Below, piece after piece: positions 1-11,667 of a DNA stretch of 16,255 nt. The stretch covers positions 71,631 to 87,885 of the forward strand of contig NZ_BAAADB010000022.1 of the NCBI RefSeq assembly GCF_039522025.1, written 5' to 3'. Position numbers and translations under genes: made by a program. The notes under the pieces are model-generated. The model made no database searches, was not told the DNA's origin, and was given only the letters and a program-made list of their open reading frames with translations. Within the stretch, counting starts at the first letter, position 1. Each line of letters starts with the position of its first letter. This stretch comes from Deinococcus depolymerans. GTDB lineage: Bacteria > Deinococcota > Deinococci > Deinococcales > Deinococcaceae.

Positions 1-25
1 CGTCCCCCCCCCTGCGCTGACGGGC

Positions 26-1321
26 TTACTCGGCGTCGCTCTCGGCTTGGCCCTCGGCGCTGCCCTCTTCGCTGCTGGCGGCGCTGCCCTGGGACAGCTG
101 CGCGATGGCCTGCTGCAGCGCCTTCTCGCGCGTCAGGCTGACGTAGTAGGAGTTGATGCCGTTCGGCCCGAGCTGCTTGCTCAGGTCGGCGGGGCTCAGG
201 CCGTTCGCCTGGGCGAGGGCCATCATGGTCTGGTTGAACTCGGCGTCGCTGACCTCGACCTTCAGGTCCTCGGCCAGTTTCTCCAGGGCCAGGTCACGCT
301 TCACGCGGGTCTCGGCGTTCTTGCCCAGATCGGCCATGAACTCGTCGAGCTTGCCCTGCTCCTTCATGAAGGCCTCGTACTCGCTCCACTTGACGCCCTG
401 GCGGCCCAGGTCGTCCTGAATCTCTTCCTGCATGGCCTCGCGGCGGCGGTCCAGCAGCGCCTGCGGAATGTCGGCCTGCATGCCCTCAACGAGGTGGTTG
501 ATGAATTCCTCGCGGCGGCCGGCCTCGCCTTCCTGCTGCGCGCGGCGCTCCAGTTCGGCCTTCAGGTCGGTGCGCAGGCGCTCCAGCGAGTCGAAGTTCA
601 GGCTCTTGGCGAACTCGTCGTCCAGCGCCTGCAGCTTCTTGGTCTTCACGTCCACGATCTTCACGGTGACGGTGTGCTCGGCGTGCTCGTGGTCGCCGTG
701 CTGGTGGGCGGGCACGGTGATCTCCACGGTGTCGCCTTTGTTCTTGCCCAGCAGCGCGTCGCGCACGTGCGCTTCGGCCACGTCGAGGTACACGGGGTAG
801 GTGCCGCCGTCCTCGCCCTGCTCCTCGATGGTCACCTGGTCGCTGGCCTCGATGGCGCGGTCGGCGTCGTCGAAGGTCGCGTTGCGTTCCTGCAGGTCGC
901 TCAGGGTGCGTTCCAGGACCTCGTCGGTGATCTCGGGGGCGGCGGCGGTCAGGTTCAGGCCGCTCCAGTCACCGAGCTTCACGTCGGGGTACGTCTCGCC
1001 CTTCACGGTGAACTCGAAGGACTGACCGCTCTGCAGCGGCTGGGGGTCGATGTTGGCATCCACGAGGCTGAGTTTCAGTTCACGGGCGGCCTGGGTGTAG
1101 TGGGTCTGCAGCAGACGGTCGCGCACTTCCTGCTCGACGTACCCCTTCCCGACGCGGCCCTCGATGACCTTGCGGGGCGCCTTGCCGGGGCGGAATCCGG
1201 GCACGCGCACGTCGCGCGCCAGTCCGGCCCACACCTGGTCGTATGCGCGGTTCACTTCGGCGGCGGGCACCGACACCTTGAATTCCACCTTGTTGCCTTC
1301 TCTGCTGATCAGCTCTGCCAT
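26..1321 (-). CDS. tig: Trigger factor, ribosome-associated chaperone
   Basis: Trigger factor binds the ribosome at the exit tunnel and shields nascent chains in the cytoplasm. The 431-residue length is normal for the family. The ribosome-docking loop GFRPGKAP lies at residues 42-49 of the N-terminal domain. The central PPIase-like domain (about 155-235) is short and lacks most of the FKBP-type aromatic and glycine motifs. It carries a His-rich stretch, HQHGDHEHAEH, at about 208-218. The C-terminal chaperone arms (about 235-410) are helical and charged, and the last 20 residues are acidic and low in complexity. The ATG at 1321 is preceded on the minus strand by GGGAGA at a usable spacing, which supports this start. 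Prolyl isomerase activity is doubtful from the sequence; chaperone function is well supported. Confidence 0.96.
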   Translation of the reverse strand: MAELISREGNKVEFKVSVPAAEVNRAYDQVWAGLARDVRVPGFRPGKAPRKVIEGRVGKGYVEQEVRDRLLQTHYTQAARELKLSLVDANIDPQPLQSGQSFEFTVKGETYPDVKLGDWSGLNLTAAAPEITDEVLERTLSDLQERNATFDDADRAIEASDQVTIEEQGEDGGTYPVYLDVAEAHVRDALLGKNKGDTVEITVPAHQHGDHEHAEHTVTVKIVDVKTKKLQALDDEFAKSLNFDSLERLRTDLKAELERRAQQEGEAGRREEFINHLVEGMQADIPQALLDRRREAMQEEIQDDLGRQGVKWSEYEAFMKEQGKLDEFMADLGKNAETRVKRDLALEKLAEDLKVEVSDAEFNQTMMALAQANGLSPADLSKQLGPNGINSYYVSLTREKALQQAIAQLSQGSAASSEEGSAEGQAESDAE

Positions 1322-1408
1322 TGGGTCTCCCGTCTGCGTGTCCGGACCTGCGCCCCACAGGGGGGCGGCGGTCAGGGACGCGTTCCTCTGTTGATTCTGC
1401 CGTGCCGA

Positions 1409-1441
1409 TCACGCCTCCACCGGGGCGGGGGCGCGCGACAT
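1409..1441 (-). other. Possible 10-residue upstream ORF in the tig leader
   Basis: An ATG at 1441 opens a 10-codon frame (MSRAPAPVEA) ending in TGA at 1409, between a TATGAT -10-like box and tig. No ribosome binding site is visible. Its distance to the -10 box (10 bases) is slightly long for a leaderless start. It may be chance. Confidence 0.15.
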
Positions 1442-1451
1442 GCCGCCGAAC

Positions 1452-1457
1452 ATCATA
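1452..1457 (-). promoter_or_regulatory. Candidate -10 box for tig
   Basis: TATGAT on the minus strand is the best -10 match in the tig leader, about 130 bases upstream of the start codon. The expected -35 position reads CAGGTG and is weak, so this is only a candidate. Confidence 0.35.
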
Positions 1458-1494
1458 GTGCATTTGTCCGCCGGCACCTGCGGGAAGCAGCGGC

Positions 1495-1536
1495 AGCGCG
1501 GCGGCCGGACCCACCGAAAGGTCCGGCCGCCGCTGC
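1495..1536 (-). terminator. Long GC-rich hairpin between tRNA-Leu and tig
   Basis: An 11-bp perfect stem (1501-1511 with 1520-1530, loop CACCGAAA) is extended outward by GCAGCG/CGCTGC. It sits just past the 3' end of tRNA-Leu. No T-run follows on either strand, so it may be a weak or factor-assisted terminator, or a processing signal, rather than a classical intrinsic terminator. Confidence 0.5.
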
Positions 1537-1543
1537 GCCGTGC

Positions 1544-1629
1544 TGGTGCGAGGAAAGGGACTTGAACCCTCACATCCTGTGGATACCAGATCCTAAGTCT
1601 GGTGCGTCTACCAGTTCCGCCATCCCCGC
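1544..1629 (-). tRNA. tRNA-Leu (anticodon UAG)
   Basis: The 86-base gene encodes its CCA end. The acceptor stem GCGGGGA pairs with TCCTCGC through one G-U pair. The anticodon stem is CCAGA/TCTGG around loop CTTAGGA, giving anticodon UAG, which reads CUN leucine codons. The long variable arm (TATCCACAGGATGT) is typical of class II tRNA-Leu. It lies 81 bases downstream of tRNA-His on the same strand, with a hairpin between them. Confidence 0.96.
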
Positions 1630-1663
1630 ATGCTGTTCCCTGATCCCGGCGCGTTCAGGGGAT

Positions 1664-1706
1664 AAAGAAGTTCCGGCCCTCTGCATCTCTGCGGGGGGCC
1701 GGAACC
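1664..1706 (-). terminator. Hairpin with T-rich tail after tRNA-His
   Basis: GTTCCGGCCC (1670-1679) and GGGCCGGAAC (1696-1705) form a perfect 10-bp stem around a 16-base loop. On the minus strand it is followed by TTCTTTA, so it resembles an intrinsic terminator for tRNA-His. Because tRNA-Leu lies just beyond it with no obvious promoter of its own, partial read-through or processing is likely. Confidence 0.55.
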
Positions 1707-1710
1707 ATTC

Positions 1711-1788
<78 letters not shown>

Positions 1789-1823
1789 GGACCTTGTTCG
1801 CCCACGTCCTGTCAGGCCCACAC

Positions 1824-1852
1824 AGCTTAAAGGCGGCGGGGCGGCCTGTCAA
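1824..1852 (-). promoter_or_regulatory. Promoter of tRNA-His
   Basis: On the minus strand a perfect -35 TTGACA (1852-1847) is separated by 17 bases from -10 TAAGCT (1829-1824). Transcription should begin near 1817, about 29 bases before the mature tRNA-His. Confidence 0.75.
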
Positions 1853-1968
1853 TCCCACGGCGGGAAAGGCCGTCCCGTCCGCGCGCCCGACGTCACGGTC
1901 ACGGGCGTGAACCTGGCAACGGAGTGGTGGGGGGAGGGCGCCGCGGAAGGCGAGAGCCGTTCTCGGAA

Positions 1969-2004
1969 GGGAGGCATCGGAACACCAGACGTCCGGTGCC
2001 TCCC
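1969..2004 (-). terminator. 12-bp hairpin, possible terminator of the oxidase operon
   Basis: GGGAGGCATCGG pairs with CCGGTGCCTCCC (one T-G wobble) around a 12-base loop. On the minus strand it is followed by only a short TTCC, so termination strength is uncertain. It lies about 165 bases past the cytochrome c stop. Confidence 0.35.
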
Positions 2005-2025
2005 CTCTGTGCCTCCCCTCTGTGC
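1996..2025. repeat. 13-base tandem repeat, two copies plus 4 bases
   Basis: GTGCCTCCCCTCT occurs twice without a gap (1996-2008 and 2009-2021) and is followed by a partial GTGC. The first copy overlaps the right arm of the adjacent hairpin. Confidence 0.8.
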
Positions 2026-2168
2026 TTCGCCGCTGTGCCAGTCCGTCCGGCCCGTCCAACTTCACCCGCTCTCCTGCGGAGCTGGGCCGCCCGGCCATGA
2101 GGGCTGCATCCTCATGGCAGCTGCTCTAGACGGCTGCCGCGCCTCCGGTCAGGAACAGGGCCGCCGGG

Positions 2169-2596
2169 TCACTGGAGGGTCCTGACGTACGCCTGGATGG
2201 CCGCCAGCTGCGCGTCGGTGGGGGGCGCGCCGTCCAGGCCGGTGGTGGCGAAGCGGGGCATCACGACGCCCAGCGTGCGGCCTTCTGGGGTCTTCCCGTC
2301 CAGCACCGCGTGCCGGAAGTCGGCGGCGTTCCAGGCGCCCACCACCTTCAGGGCGGGGCCGACCGCGCCCTCGGCTTTCGTGCCGTGGCAGCCGGCGCAG
2401 TTCCCGGCGTACAGGACCCGGCCGTCCGGGGTGGCGGCGCTGGCCGCCGCGACGACCGCGCCGCTGCCCGTGCCCGCCAGGCGGTGCCCGACCCCGTACG
2501 AGCCGACGCCCAGCGCCGTGCCCAGCACCAGCAGGCCCACGAAGCCCGCGACCTGCCCCGGCGTGAACCAGTCCCCGTGCGGGTCGTTCACGGCGC

Positions 2597-2600
<4 letters not shown>
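2169..2600 (-). CDS. Membrane-anchored mono-heme cytochrome c
   Basis: This 143-residue protein has one N-terminal transmembrane anchor (about 17-38) and a single class I cytochrome c domain facing outward. The heme-binding motif CAGCH lies at 68-72, and Met114 in VVMPRF is the likely sixth iron ligand. It starts with a GTG that overlaps the stop of oxidase subunit I in the sequence GTGA, so it is the last gene of the ba3 operon and translationally coupled. The context suggests that it donates electrons to the CuA site of subunit II, or serves as an extra electron-entry module. The ribosome binding site is weak, as expected for a coupled gene. An alternative GTG lies three codons downstream. 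Confidence 0.9.
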
Positions 2601-4323
<1,723 letters not shown>

Positions 4324-4327
<4 letters not shown>

Positions 4328-4911
4328 TGGGTCTCCTTGGCGCCTGTGGCAGGCGGATCGACCACGAAGCGGGTGATCATGTTGTGATGCCCCACCCCGC
4401 AGTACTCGTTGCAGATGGCGTGCTGCTCGCCCGGGTGGCGGAACGTGACGGTCAGCGAGGCGACGTGCCCGGGCAGGATCTCGGCGTTGATGTTCGTGCC
4501 GGTCACCTGAAAGCCGTGCGCGACGTCGGTCGCGGTGACGTGCAGCGTGACGGGCACGCCCGCCGGGACGCGCAGGACGGCTGGCTGGAACGTGAAGTTC
4601 CCCGCCACGAGGTACGCGTCCAGGGTGCCCTGCTCGTTCAGGGCGGGCTGCCCGCGGTCGTCCACGACCAGCCCCGGTTTCGCGAAGGGCGTCGCGGCGA
4701 GGTTCTTCGGATCCACGCGGCCCCGGACGATCCCGCCGGTGTGGGCGTGACCGGCGTCGGTCTTCAGGGCGGGGTAGGTGCCGCTGATCAGGCTGGCGAG
4801 CACGCCCACGAACAGCAGGGCCGTCATGACGACCGCGATGCCCAGCCACGCCGTCTCGTAGCGTTCCAGCGTGTGGTGGTCCAGCCGGGCGGGAGCGTCG
4901 GGGACGCCCAC
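4324..4911 (-). CDS. cbaB: Cytochrome ba3 oxidase subunit II (CuA)
   Basis: This subunit accepts electrons from cytochrome c at a binuclear CuA centre and passes them to subunit I. The 195 residues comprise one N-terminal membrane helix (about 22-44), a linker, and a cupredoxin domain (about 100-185) facing outward. The CuA ligands are all visible: His132 in AHGF, then Cys167, Glu169, Cys171, His175 and Met178 in CNEYCGVGHHNM. The GTG at 4911 starts one base after the stop of the small subunit IIa gene. The gene ends inside the subunit I start as GTGA. Only one N-terminal helix is present, as in Thermus ba3, where subunit IIa supplies the second. Confidence 0.95.
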
Positions 4912-4912
4912 G

Positions 4913-5041
4913 TCAGGCCCTGCCCTGCAGGACGCCCAGGACCAGCATCCACAGACTCAGGATGCTCAGGACCAGCGTGAGGATCACGACCAGCGTGCCG
5001 CGCGGGGCCTCGCCGCGGTCCCTGTGGGGCGGGCCGCTCAC
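4913..5041 (-). CDS. cbaD: Cytochrome ba3 oxidase subunit IIa, 42-residue membrane protein
   Basis: This small gene is easily missed. It runs from a GTG at 5041, overlapping the CBS-protein stop as GTGA, to a TGA at 4913, one base before subunit II. The protein has a charged N-terminus (HRDRGEAPRG) followed by one hydrophobic helix (about 16-39) and a short GRA tail. In Thermus thermophilus ba3, subunit IIa is a 34-residue single helix that replaces the second helix of ordinary subunit II, with the same KG-x-L-x-VIL-type helix start and a short basic tail. Here the helix opens RGTLVVILTL. Position, size and pattern agree, so I am confident of the assignment, although so short a match cannot be scored by eye. 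Confidence 0.85.
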   Translation of the reverse strand: MSGPPHRDRGEAPRGTLVVILTLVLSILSLWMLVLGVLQGRA

Positions 5042-5475
5042 AGCGCCCTGCCGGCCGCGGTTGCCGCCGGGTCCGTGCCGGCGTAGTCGCGCAGCACGTC
5101 GCTGACGGTCACGACTCCCACCACGCGCCCCTGCCCGTTCACGACGGGCAGGGCGCCCACGCGGTGGGTGAGCATGGTGTGGGCCGCGTCCCGGGCGTCC
5201 GCTTCGGGGGCGGTGGTCAGGACCGAGCGGCGCATCACGTCCGCGACCGTCACGGCCGCCAGCCGCGTCGTGGCCTCCCAGGGGGACAGGCTGCTCAGGC
5301 GGCTGGGCATCGCCTCGCGCAGGTCGCGGTCGGTGACGATGCCGATCAGGGTCTCGCCCTCCAGGACCGGCAGTCGCCGGACACCGCGTGACCGCATCAG
5401 GTGGGCGGCGTCCGGCAGCGAGAGGGTGGGGGCCGCCGTGACGGCCGGGGCGCTCATCAGGTCATGTACGTGCAT
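5038..5475 (-). CDS. Two-CBS-domain protein, first gene of the ba3 operon
   Basis: This 145-residue soluble protein consists of two CBS domains in tandem (about 6-56 and 79-131), each with the GxxxVVxxDxL-like end (IGIVTDRDLREA and VGVVTVSDVLRD). CBS pairs bind adenine nucleotides and usually regulate a partner. No enzymatic domain is attached. It starts at ATG 5475 with GGAGG 7 bases upstream, and its stop overlaps the start of subunit IIa as GTGA. Being the coupled leader gene of the oxidase operon suggests an energy-sensing role toward respiration, but that is inference. Stand-alone CBS proteins of this size are common and mostly uncharacterised. Confidence 0.9.
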   Translation of the reverse strand: MHVHDLMSAPAVTAAPTLSLPDAAHLMRSRGVRRLPVLEGETLIGIVTDRDLREAMPSRLSSLSPWEATTRLAAVTVADVMRRSVLTTAPEADARDAAHTMLTHRVGALPVVNGQGRVVGVVTVSDVLRDYAGTDPAATAAGRAL

Positions 5476-5550
5476 GGGGAACCTCCATGCCTGGAGGGTC
5501 CGGTGGGGGCGTTACCGGGGCATTACGGCCCGCGCCCACCCAGCCGCGGC

Positions 5551-5578
5551 GTCATACGGATTCCGTTTGTTTCGCCAA
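5551..5578 (-). promoter_or_regulatory. Candidate promoter for the CBS/ba3 operon inside the repeat end
   Basis: Minus-strand TTGGCG (5578-5573) and TATGAC (5556-5551) are 16 bases apart and point toward the oxidase operon. They lie largely within the terminal part of the inverted-repeat element, so that element may supply the operon's promoter. The match is moderate and no alternative is clearly better. Confidence 0.3.
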
Positions 5579-5688
5579 CAATCCGGAACTTCACCGGATT
5601 GCCGGCTCCACGTCCGGAACCCGTTTTTCTTCCACTCGCTTCGCCCGGATTGAACAGGCTTTGCAGCCCGTTCAATCGGAGTCCGTAT
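5554..5688. repeat. 135-bp element with terminal inverted repeats, non-coding
   Basis: The ends ATACGGATTCCG (5554-5565) and CGGAGTCCGTAT (5677-5688) are inverted copies matching at 11 of 12 positions. Inside are two TCCGGAAC copies, CCGGATT-type half sites and a hairpin. No protein is encoded and the T-rich segments differ from the flanks. This is the structure of the short dispersed non-coding repeats (SNR type) described for Deinococcus genomes. Assignment to a named family cannot be made from one copy. Confidence 0.7.
5648..5677. repeat. Strong hairpin at the right end of the repeat element
   Basis: GATTGAAC and GTTCAATC form an 8-bp stem, continued after a one-base mismatch by GGCT/AGCC around the tetraloop TTGC. 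In RNA this would be a stable stem-loop. On the minus strand it lies directly after the stop codon of the BTAD regulator and could protect or end that transcript. Confidence 0.75.
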
Positions 5689-6503
5689 CACTCGCGGGAA
5701 CCGGCGGGGCGGAAGGGGGTGTCCACGCAGGGCAGCTCGCCGTCCTTGAGGCGTTCGGCGAGGGCCACGGTGTCGGCCATGGGCGTGTCCCCGATCTCGT
5801 CGGCCAGGAAGGACCGGTAGCGGCGGTAGTGTTCGGTCGCGGCGTAGCGTCCCCTGGTCATGGCCAGACACGCCATCAGCCGCTGGTGGTGGTCCTCGCC
5901 GATCAGCGGATCGGTGGCGGCGGCCCGCACGAGTTCCTGCGCGGCCAGCGGGCATTCGTGCGCGTCGCAGTGCAGCCGCGCCAGGGTCAGGTGGGCTTCC
6001 ACGACCGCCGCGCGGTGCGCCTGCCGCGCCGCCTGCACCCACTCGCCGCTCAGCTGCGGCAGGTACTCGCCGTCCGCGCTGGCCAGGGCGCGGCGCAGCA
6101 GTTCCTCGCGTTCGCGTGGCTGATCGGCCCGCCGGGCGCCGCGCAGCGCGTGGTGCAGCGCGGCCGTGTCGCTGGCGGCCAGCAGGTCCGGGTGCAGGGC
6201 GTACCGGCCGCCGTTCTCGGTCACGGCGCCGGGACTGCCCAGCGCGTGCCTCAGCCGGTGCAGCGTCACCCGGAAGCGGTTCAGGGCAGCCGGGGTGTCG
6301 TCCAGGTCCCACAGGTCGCGCAGCAGGTCGTGCCGGTAACGGCCGTCGGGGTGGGCGTGCAGGTACCACAGGAGTTCCTCGGCGCTGCGGGCGGGCCACA
6401 CGACGGCCGCGCCGTTCACGAGGACTTCCGCCTGTCCCAGCGTGCGCAGCAGCCAGGTGGGCGCGGGAGGGGAGACAGGCGGGTGGGTGTGTGGCGTCGT
6501 CAT
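5688..6503 (-). CDS. BTAD-domain transcriptional regulator (SARP-like, no ATPase)
   Basis: This 271-residue cytoplasmic DNA-binding protein has an N-terminal OmpR-like winged helix (about 17-105, with LLWYLHAH and NRFRVTLHRLRHALG as the recognition part). A bacterial transcriptional activator domain made of TPR-like helices follows (about 110-260). No NB-ARC ATPase follows, so it is a minimal SARP-like architecture. The start at 6503 has GGAGG 5 bases upstream. It is divergent from an acyl-CoA dehydrogenase with 106 bases between start codons, so it may control that gene or itself. Its stop codon touches the 135-bp repeat element. Target genes and inducing signal are unknown. Confidence 0.88.
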   Translation of the reverse strand: MTTPHTHPPVSPPAPTWLLRTLGQAEVLVNGAAVVWPARSAEELLWYLHAHPDGRYRHDLLRDLWDLDDTPAALNRFRVTLHRLRHALGSPGAVTENGGRYALHPDLLAASDTAALHHALRGARRADQPREREELLRRALASADGEYLPQLSGEWVQAARQAHRAAVVEAHLTLARLHCDAHECPLAAQELVRAAATDPLIGEDHHQRLMACLAMTRGRYAATEHYRRYRSFLADEIGDTPMADTVALAERLKDGELPCVDTPFRPAGSRE

Positions 6504-6609
6504 ACGACCTCCGGGAAACGGACAGACTGTAAGTATCCTGACAGGTTCTGGCTGGTCAGCGTGTGATCTGCACTTCCCTTACCGGCCCGGAGCGGTAGTG
6601 TGTGGTCAC
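6504..6609. promoter_or_regulatory. Divergent regulatory region, regulator/acyl-CoA dehydrogenase
   Basis: The region holds two short dyads, ACAG-A-CTGT (6522-6530) and CCTG-A-CAGG (6537-6545), and a CTGAC/GTCAG pair (6538-6559) that could bind a regulator. Possible minus-strand -10 boxes (TACTTA/GATACT) lie among them. Assignments are tentative. Confidence 0.4.
6596..6601 (+). promoter_or_regulatory. -10 box for a leaderless acyl-CoA dehydrogenase mRNA
   Basis: TAGTGT ends 8 bases before the ATG at 6610, the distance at which transcription would start on the ATG. There is no Shine-Dalgarno at a proper distance. The -35 region is weak. Confidence 0.5.
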
Positions 6610-7752
<1,143 letters not shown>

Positions 7753-8820
7753 TCAGCCTTCCCGCCACCAGCGCAGGAAGGCGGGCAGGCGTTCGCGCCA
7801 TGCGGGTTCGTCGTGCCAGTGGCCCTCCCCGACGGTGAAGCGGGCCTCTCTGACGTGCGGGGCGAGCTGGGCGGTCAGGTCGCGGGTGTGGGTCACGAGG
7901 TCCCGTGAGGCGGCCACGGTACCCTGCTCGTGGTCGCCCATGTCGATCCACACGCGCGCCTGCGGGTCGCGGCGCCCGGGGAGCCAGCGCAGGAAGGCGT
8001 GGTCGGCGGGCCAGAGGGCGGGGCTGAAGACGCCCAGCGTGCCGTACGTGCCGGGGTCACGCAGGCCGGCGTAGGCGGTGATCAGGCCGCCGAAGCTGGA
8101 GCCGGCCAGCGCGGTGTCCTGCGCGGGGACAGGGCCGAAGCGGGCGTGCAGGTGCGGCAGGAGGCTGCCTTTCAGCCAGTCGGCGTACTCGTCCGCGCCG
8201 CTGTCGAAGTCGTTCAGTTCGAAGGGGAACGGGACGTAGCGGCGGCTGCGCCCGTGGTTCACGGGCAGCGCGGCGATGCGCACCGGGTGCCCGGCGTCCG
8301 CGAGGGCCTGCGCGGCCCCGGCGGCGTCCCAGCTCTCCCCGGCGAAGGTGGGGGCCTCGTCGAAGGCGTTCTGGCCGTCGTGCAGGATCAGCAGCGGCAG
8401 CGGGCCGCCTTGCCCCTCGGGCCACCACAGCCGCACGGGCTGGTCTCCCCAGGGGGCGTGCAGCACGGTTTCCTCGCGGGGTGGGGCGCTGCGTCCCGGG
8501 CGGCCGCGGCCCTCGCTGGCGTCCTGCCATCCGGCCACGTGCAGGTCGATGCCAGCGTCGCCGGTCACGACGTGCCGGTGGGGGGCGGCGCGGCCTCCCC
8601 AGGCGTCGCCTTCCTCGGTGACGGTGCCGTCCGGGTGGCGGGCGCGGACCTTGACGCTCAGCAGGGTGCCGTGCGGGTGTTCGCTGGTCAGTTCTCCGGC
8701 GGGGTCGAAGGTCCAGCCGGAGGGGTCGCTGCTCCAGGCGCGGTGGTCGCCGGTCAGGAACAGCGCGCAGCCGGGGGGGAGGGGTGGACGGTGGGATATG
8801 CGCCAGCGCAGGCGTGTCAT
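7753..8820 (-). CDS. Esterase-family alpha/beta hydrolase (Esterase D/Fes-like)
   Basis: This 355-residue hydrolase resembles the putative esterase family that includes enterochelin esterase. Residues 8-90 form a beta-rich domain resembling carbohydrate-binding CBM20/CBM48 modules (LFLTGDHRAW). The catalytic domain (about 118-355) shows the nucleophile motif GSSFG with Ser242, an acidic candidate Asp296 in IDMGDHE, and a His at 334 or 336 in GEGHWHDEPAW. No signal peptide is seen, so it is probably cytoplasmic. I chose the ATG at 8820 over the one at 8832 because TATGCT lies 7 bases before it as a leaderless -10 and overlaps the earlier ATG. Its stop abuts that of the acyl-CoA dehydrogenase. 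The substrate is unknown. Confidence 0.85.
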   Translation of the reverse strand: MTRLRWRISHRPPLPPGCALFLTGDHRAWSSDPSGWTFDPAGELTSEHPHGTLLSVKVRARHPDGTVTEEGDAWGGRAAPHRHVVTGDAGIDLHVAGWQDASEGRGRPGRSAPPREETVLHAPWGDQPVRLWWPEGQGGPLPLLILHDGQNAFDEAPTFAGESWDAAGAAQALADAGHPVRIAALPVNHGRSRRYVPFPFELNDFDSGADEYADWLKGSLLPHLHARFGPVPAQDTALAGSSFGGLITAYAGLRDPGTYGTLGVFSPALWPADHAFLRWLPGRRDPQARVWIDMGDHEQGTVAASRDLVTHTRDLTAQLAPHVREARFTVGEGHWHDEPAWRERLPAFLRWWREG

Positions 8821-8827
8821 GCGGCGC

Positions 8828-8833
8828 AGCATA
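8828..8833 (-). promoter_or_regulatory. -10 box for a leaderless esterase mRNA
   Basis: Minus-strand TATGCT ends 7 bases before the ATG at 8820. It overlaps the alternative upstream ATG, which argues against that start. The -35 region is poorly conserved. Confidence 0.5.
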
Positions 8834-9001
8834 GCGGCACCCCGCCGGGGTTGCCGGACTGGCGGCCGTGGGGAGGGGTGTGGGGGGTGAGGTGTGTGAA
8901 TGTCGCGTCAGGTTCCCGTGAGGGTTGTGTCAGGCTTTCGGGCGTAGGATTTCAGCGTGAAGCACGAGGAATAGGCCGTCCGGCGGAGGAGCGGGCCGCG
9001 C

Positions 9002-9030
9002 TTGCCGCAGCTCCTTCAACTTGATATAGT
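9002..9030 (+). promoter_or_regulatory. Promoter of lon
   Basis: -35 TTGCCG (9002-9007) and -10 TATAGT (9025-9030, 5 of 6 to consensus) are separated by 17 bases. Transcription should begin near 9037, leaving a leader of about 70 bases. The HAIR operator covers the -10 box and the start point. Confidence 0.75.
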
Positions 9031-9040
9031 TGCACTCAAG
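9020..9040 (+). promoter_or_regulatory. HAIR-type operator for the heat-shock repressor HspR
   Basis: CTTGATA-N7-ACTCAAG matches the HspR-associated inverted repeat CTTGAGT-N7-ACTCAAG at 12 of 14 positions with the exact 7-base spacing; the right arm is perfect. HspR is a MerR-family repressor known to control heat-shock genes in Deinococcus radiodurans and actinobacteria. Its position over the -10 box predicts repression that is lifted on heat shock. Confidence 0.8.
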
Positions 9041-9108
9041 TTTCTTGGTATCGAGCGTGCCAGGAACCCGCATCTCAGCCAGACCCGACCGGGCCAAAGG
9101 AGTTCCGC

Positions 9109-11565
<2,457 letters not shown>

Positions 11566-11585
11566 CGCGCCGCCCCCCTCCCCTG

Positions 11586-11622
11586 CCCCCACCCGCCTTC
11601 CCCGGCGCGGTGGGGGTTGTCC
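11586..11622 (+). terminator. Intrinsic-type terminator of lon
   Basis: CCCCCACC (11586-11593) pairs with GGTGGGGG (11609-11616), and CGCC/GGCG extends the stem across a single bulged C to a 6-base loop. TTGTCCTGTCC follows, a modest T-rich tail. Confidence 0.7.
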
Positions 11623-11653
11623 TGTCCTGGGCGGCGCCCCGGCCACAGCGCGG

Positions 11654-11659
11654 TATCCT
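11654..11659 (+). promoter_or_regulatory. -10 box for a leaderless AlgH-family mRNA
   Basis: TATCCT ends 8 bases before the ATG at 11668. The GGGGA right next to the ATG is too close to act as a normal ribosome binding site, so a leaderless transcript fits best. Confidence 0.5.
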
Positions 11660-11667
11660 GCGGGGAA

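Larger units (their letters stand above)
1853..2168. other. Gene-less stretch with hairpins downstream of the oxidase operon
   Basis: I see no credible gene here. It holds a 12-bp stem-loop, a 13-base tandem repeat and two smaller hairpins: CCATGAGG/CCTCATGG at 2095-2117 and GGCAGC/GCTGCC at about 2116-2138. The smaller ones lie just beyond the end of the cytochrome c gene and may help end that operon's transcript. Confidence 0.5.
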
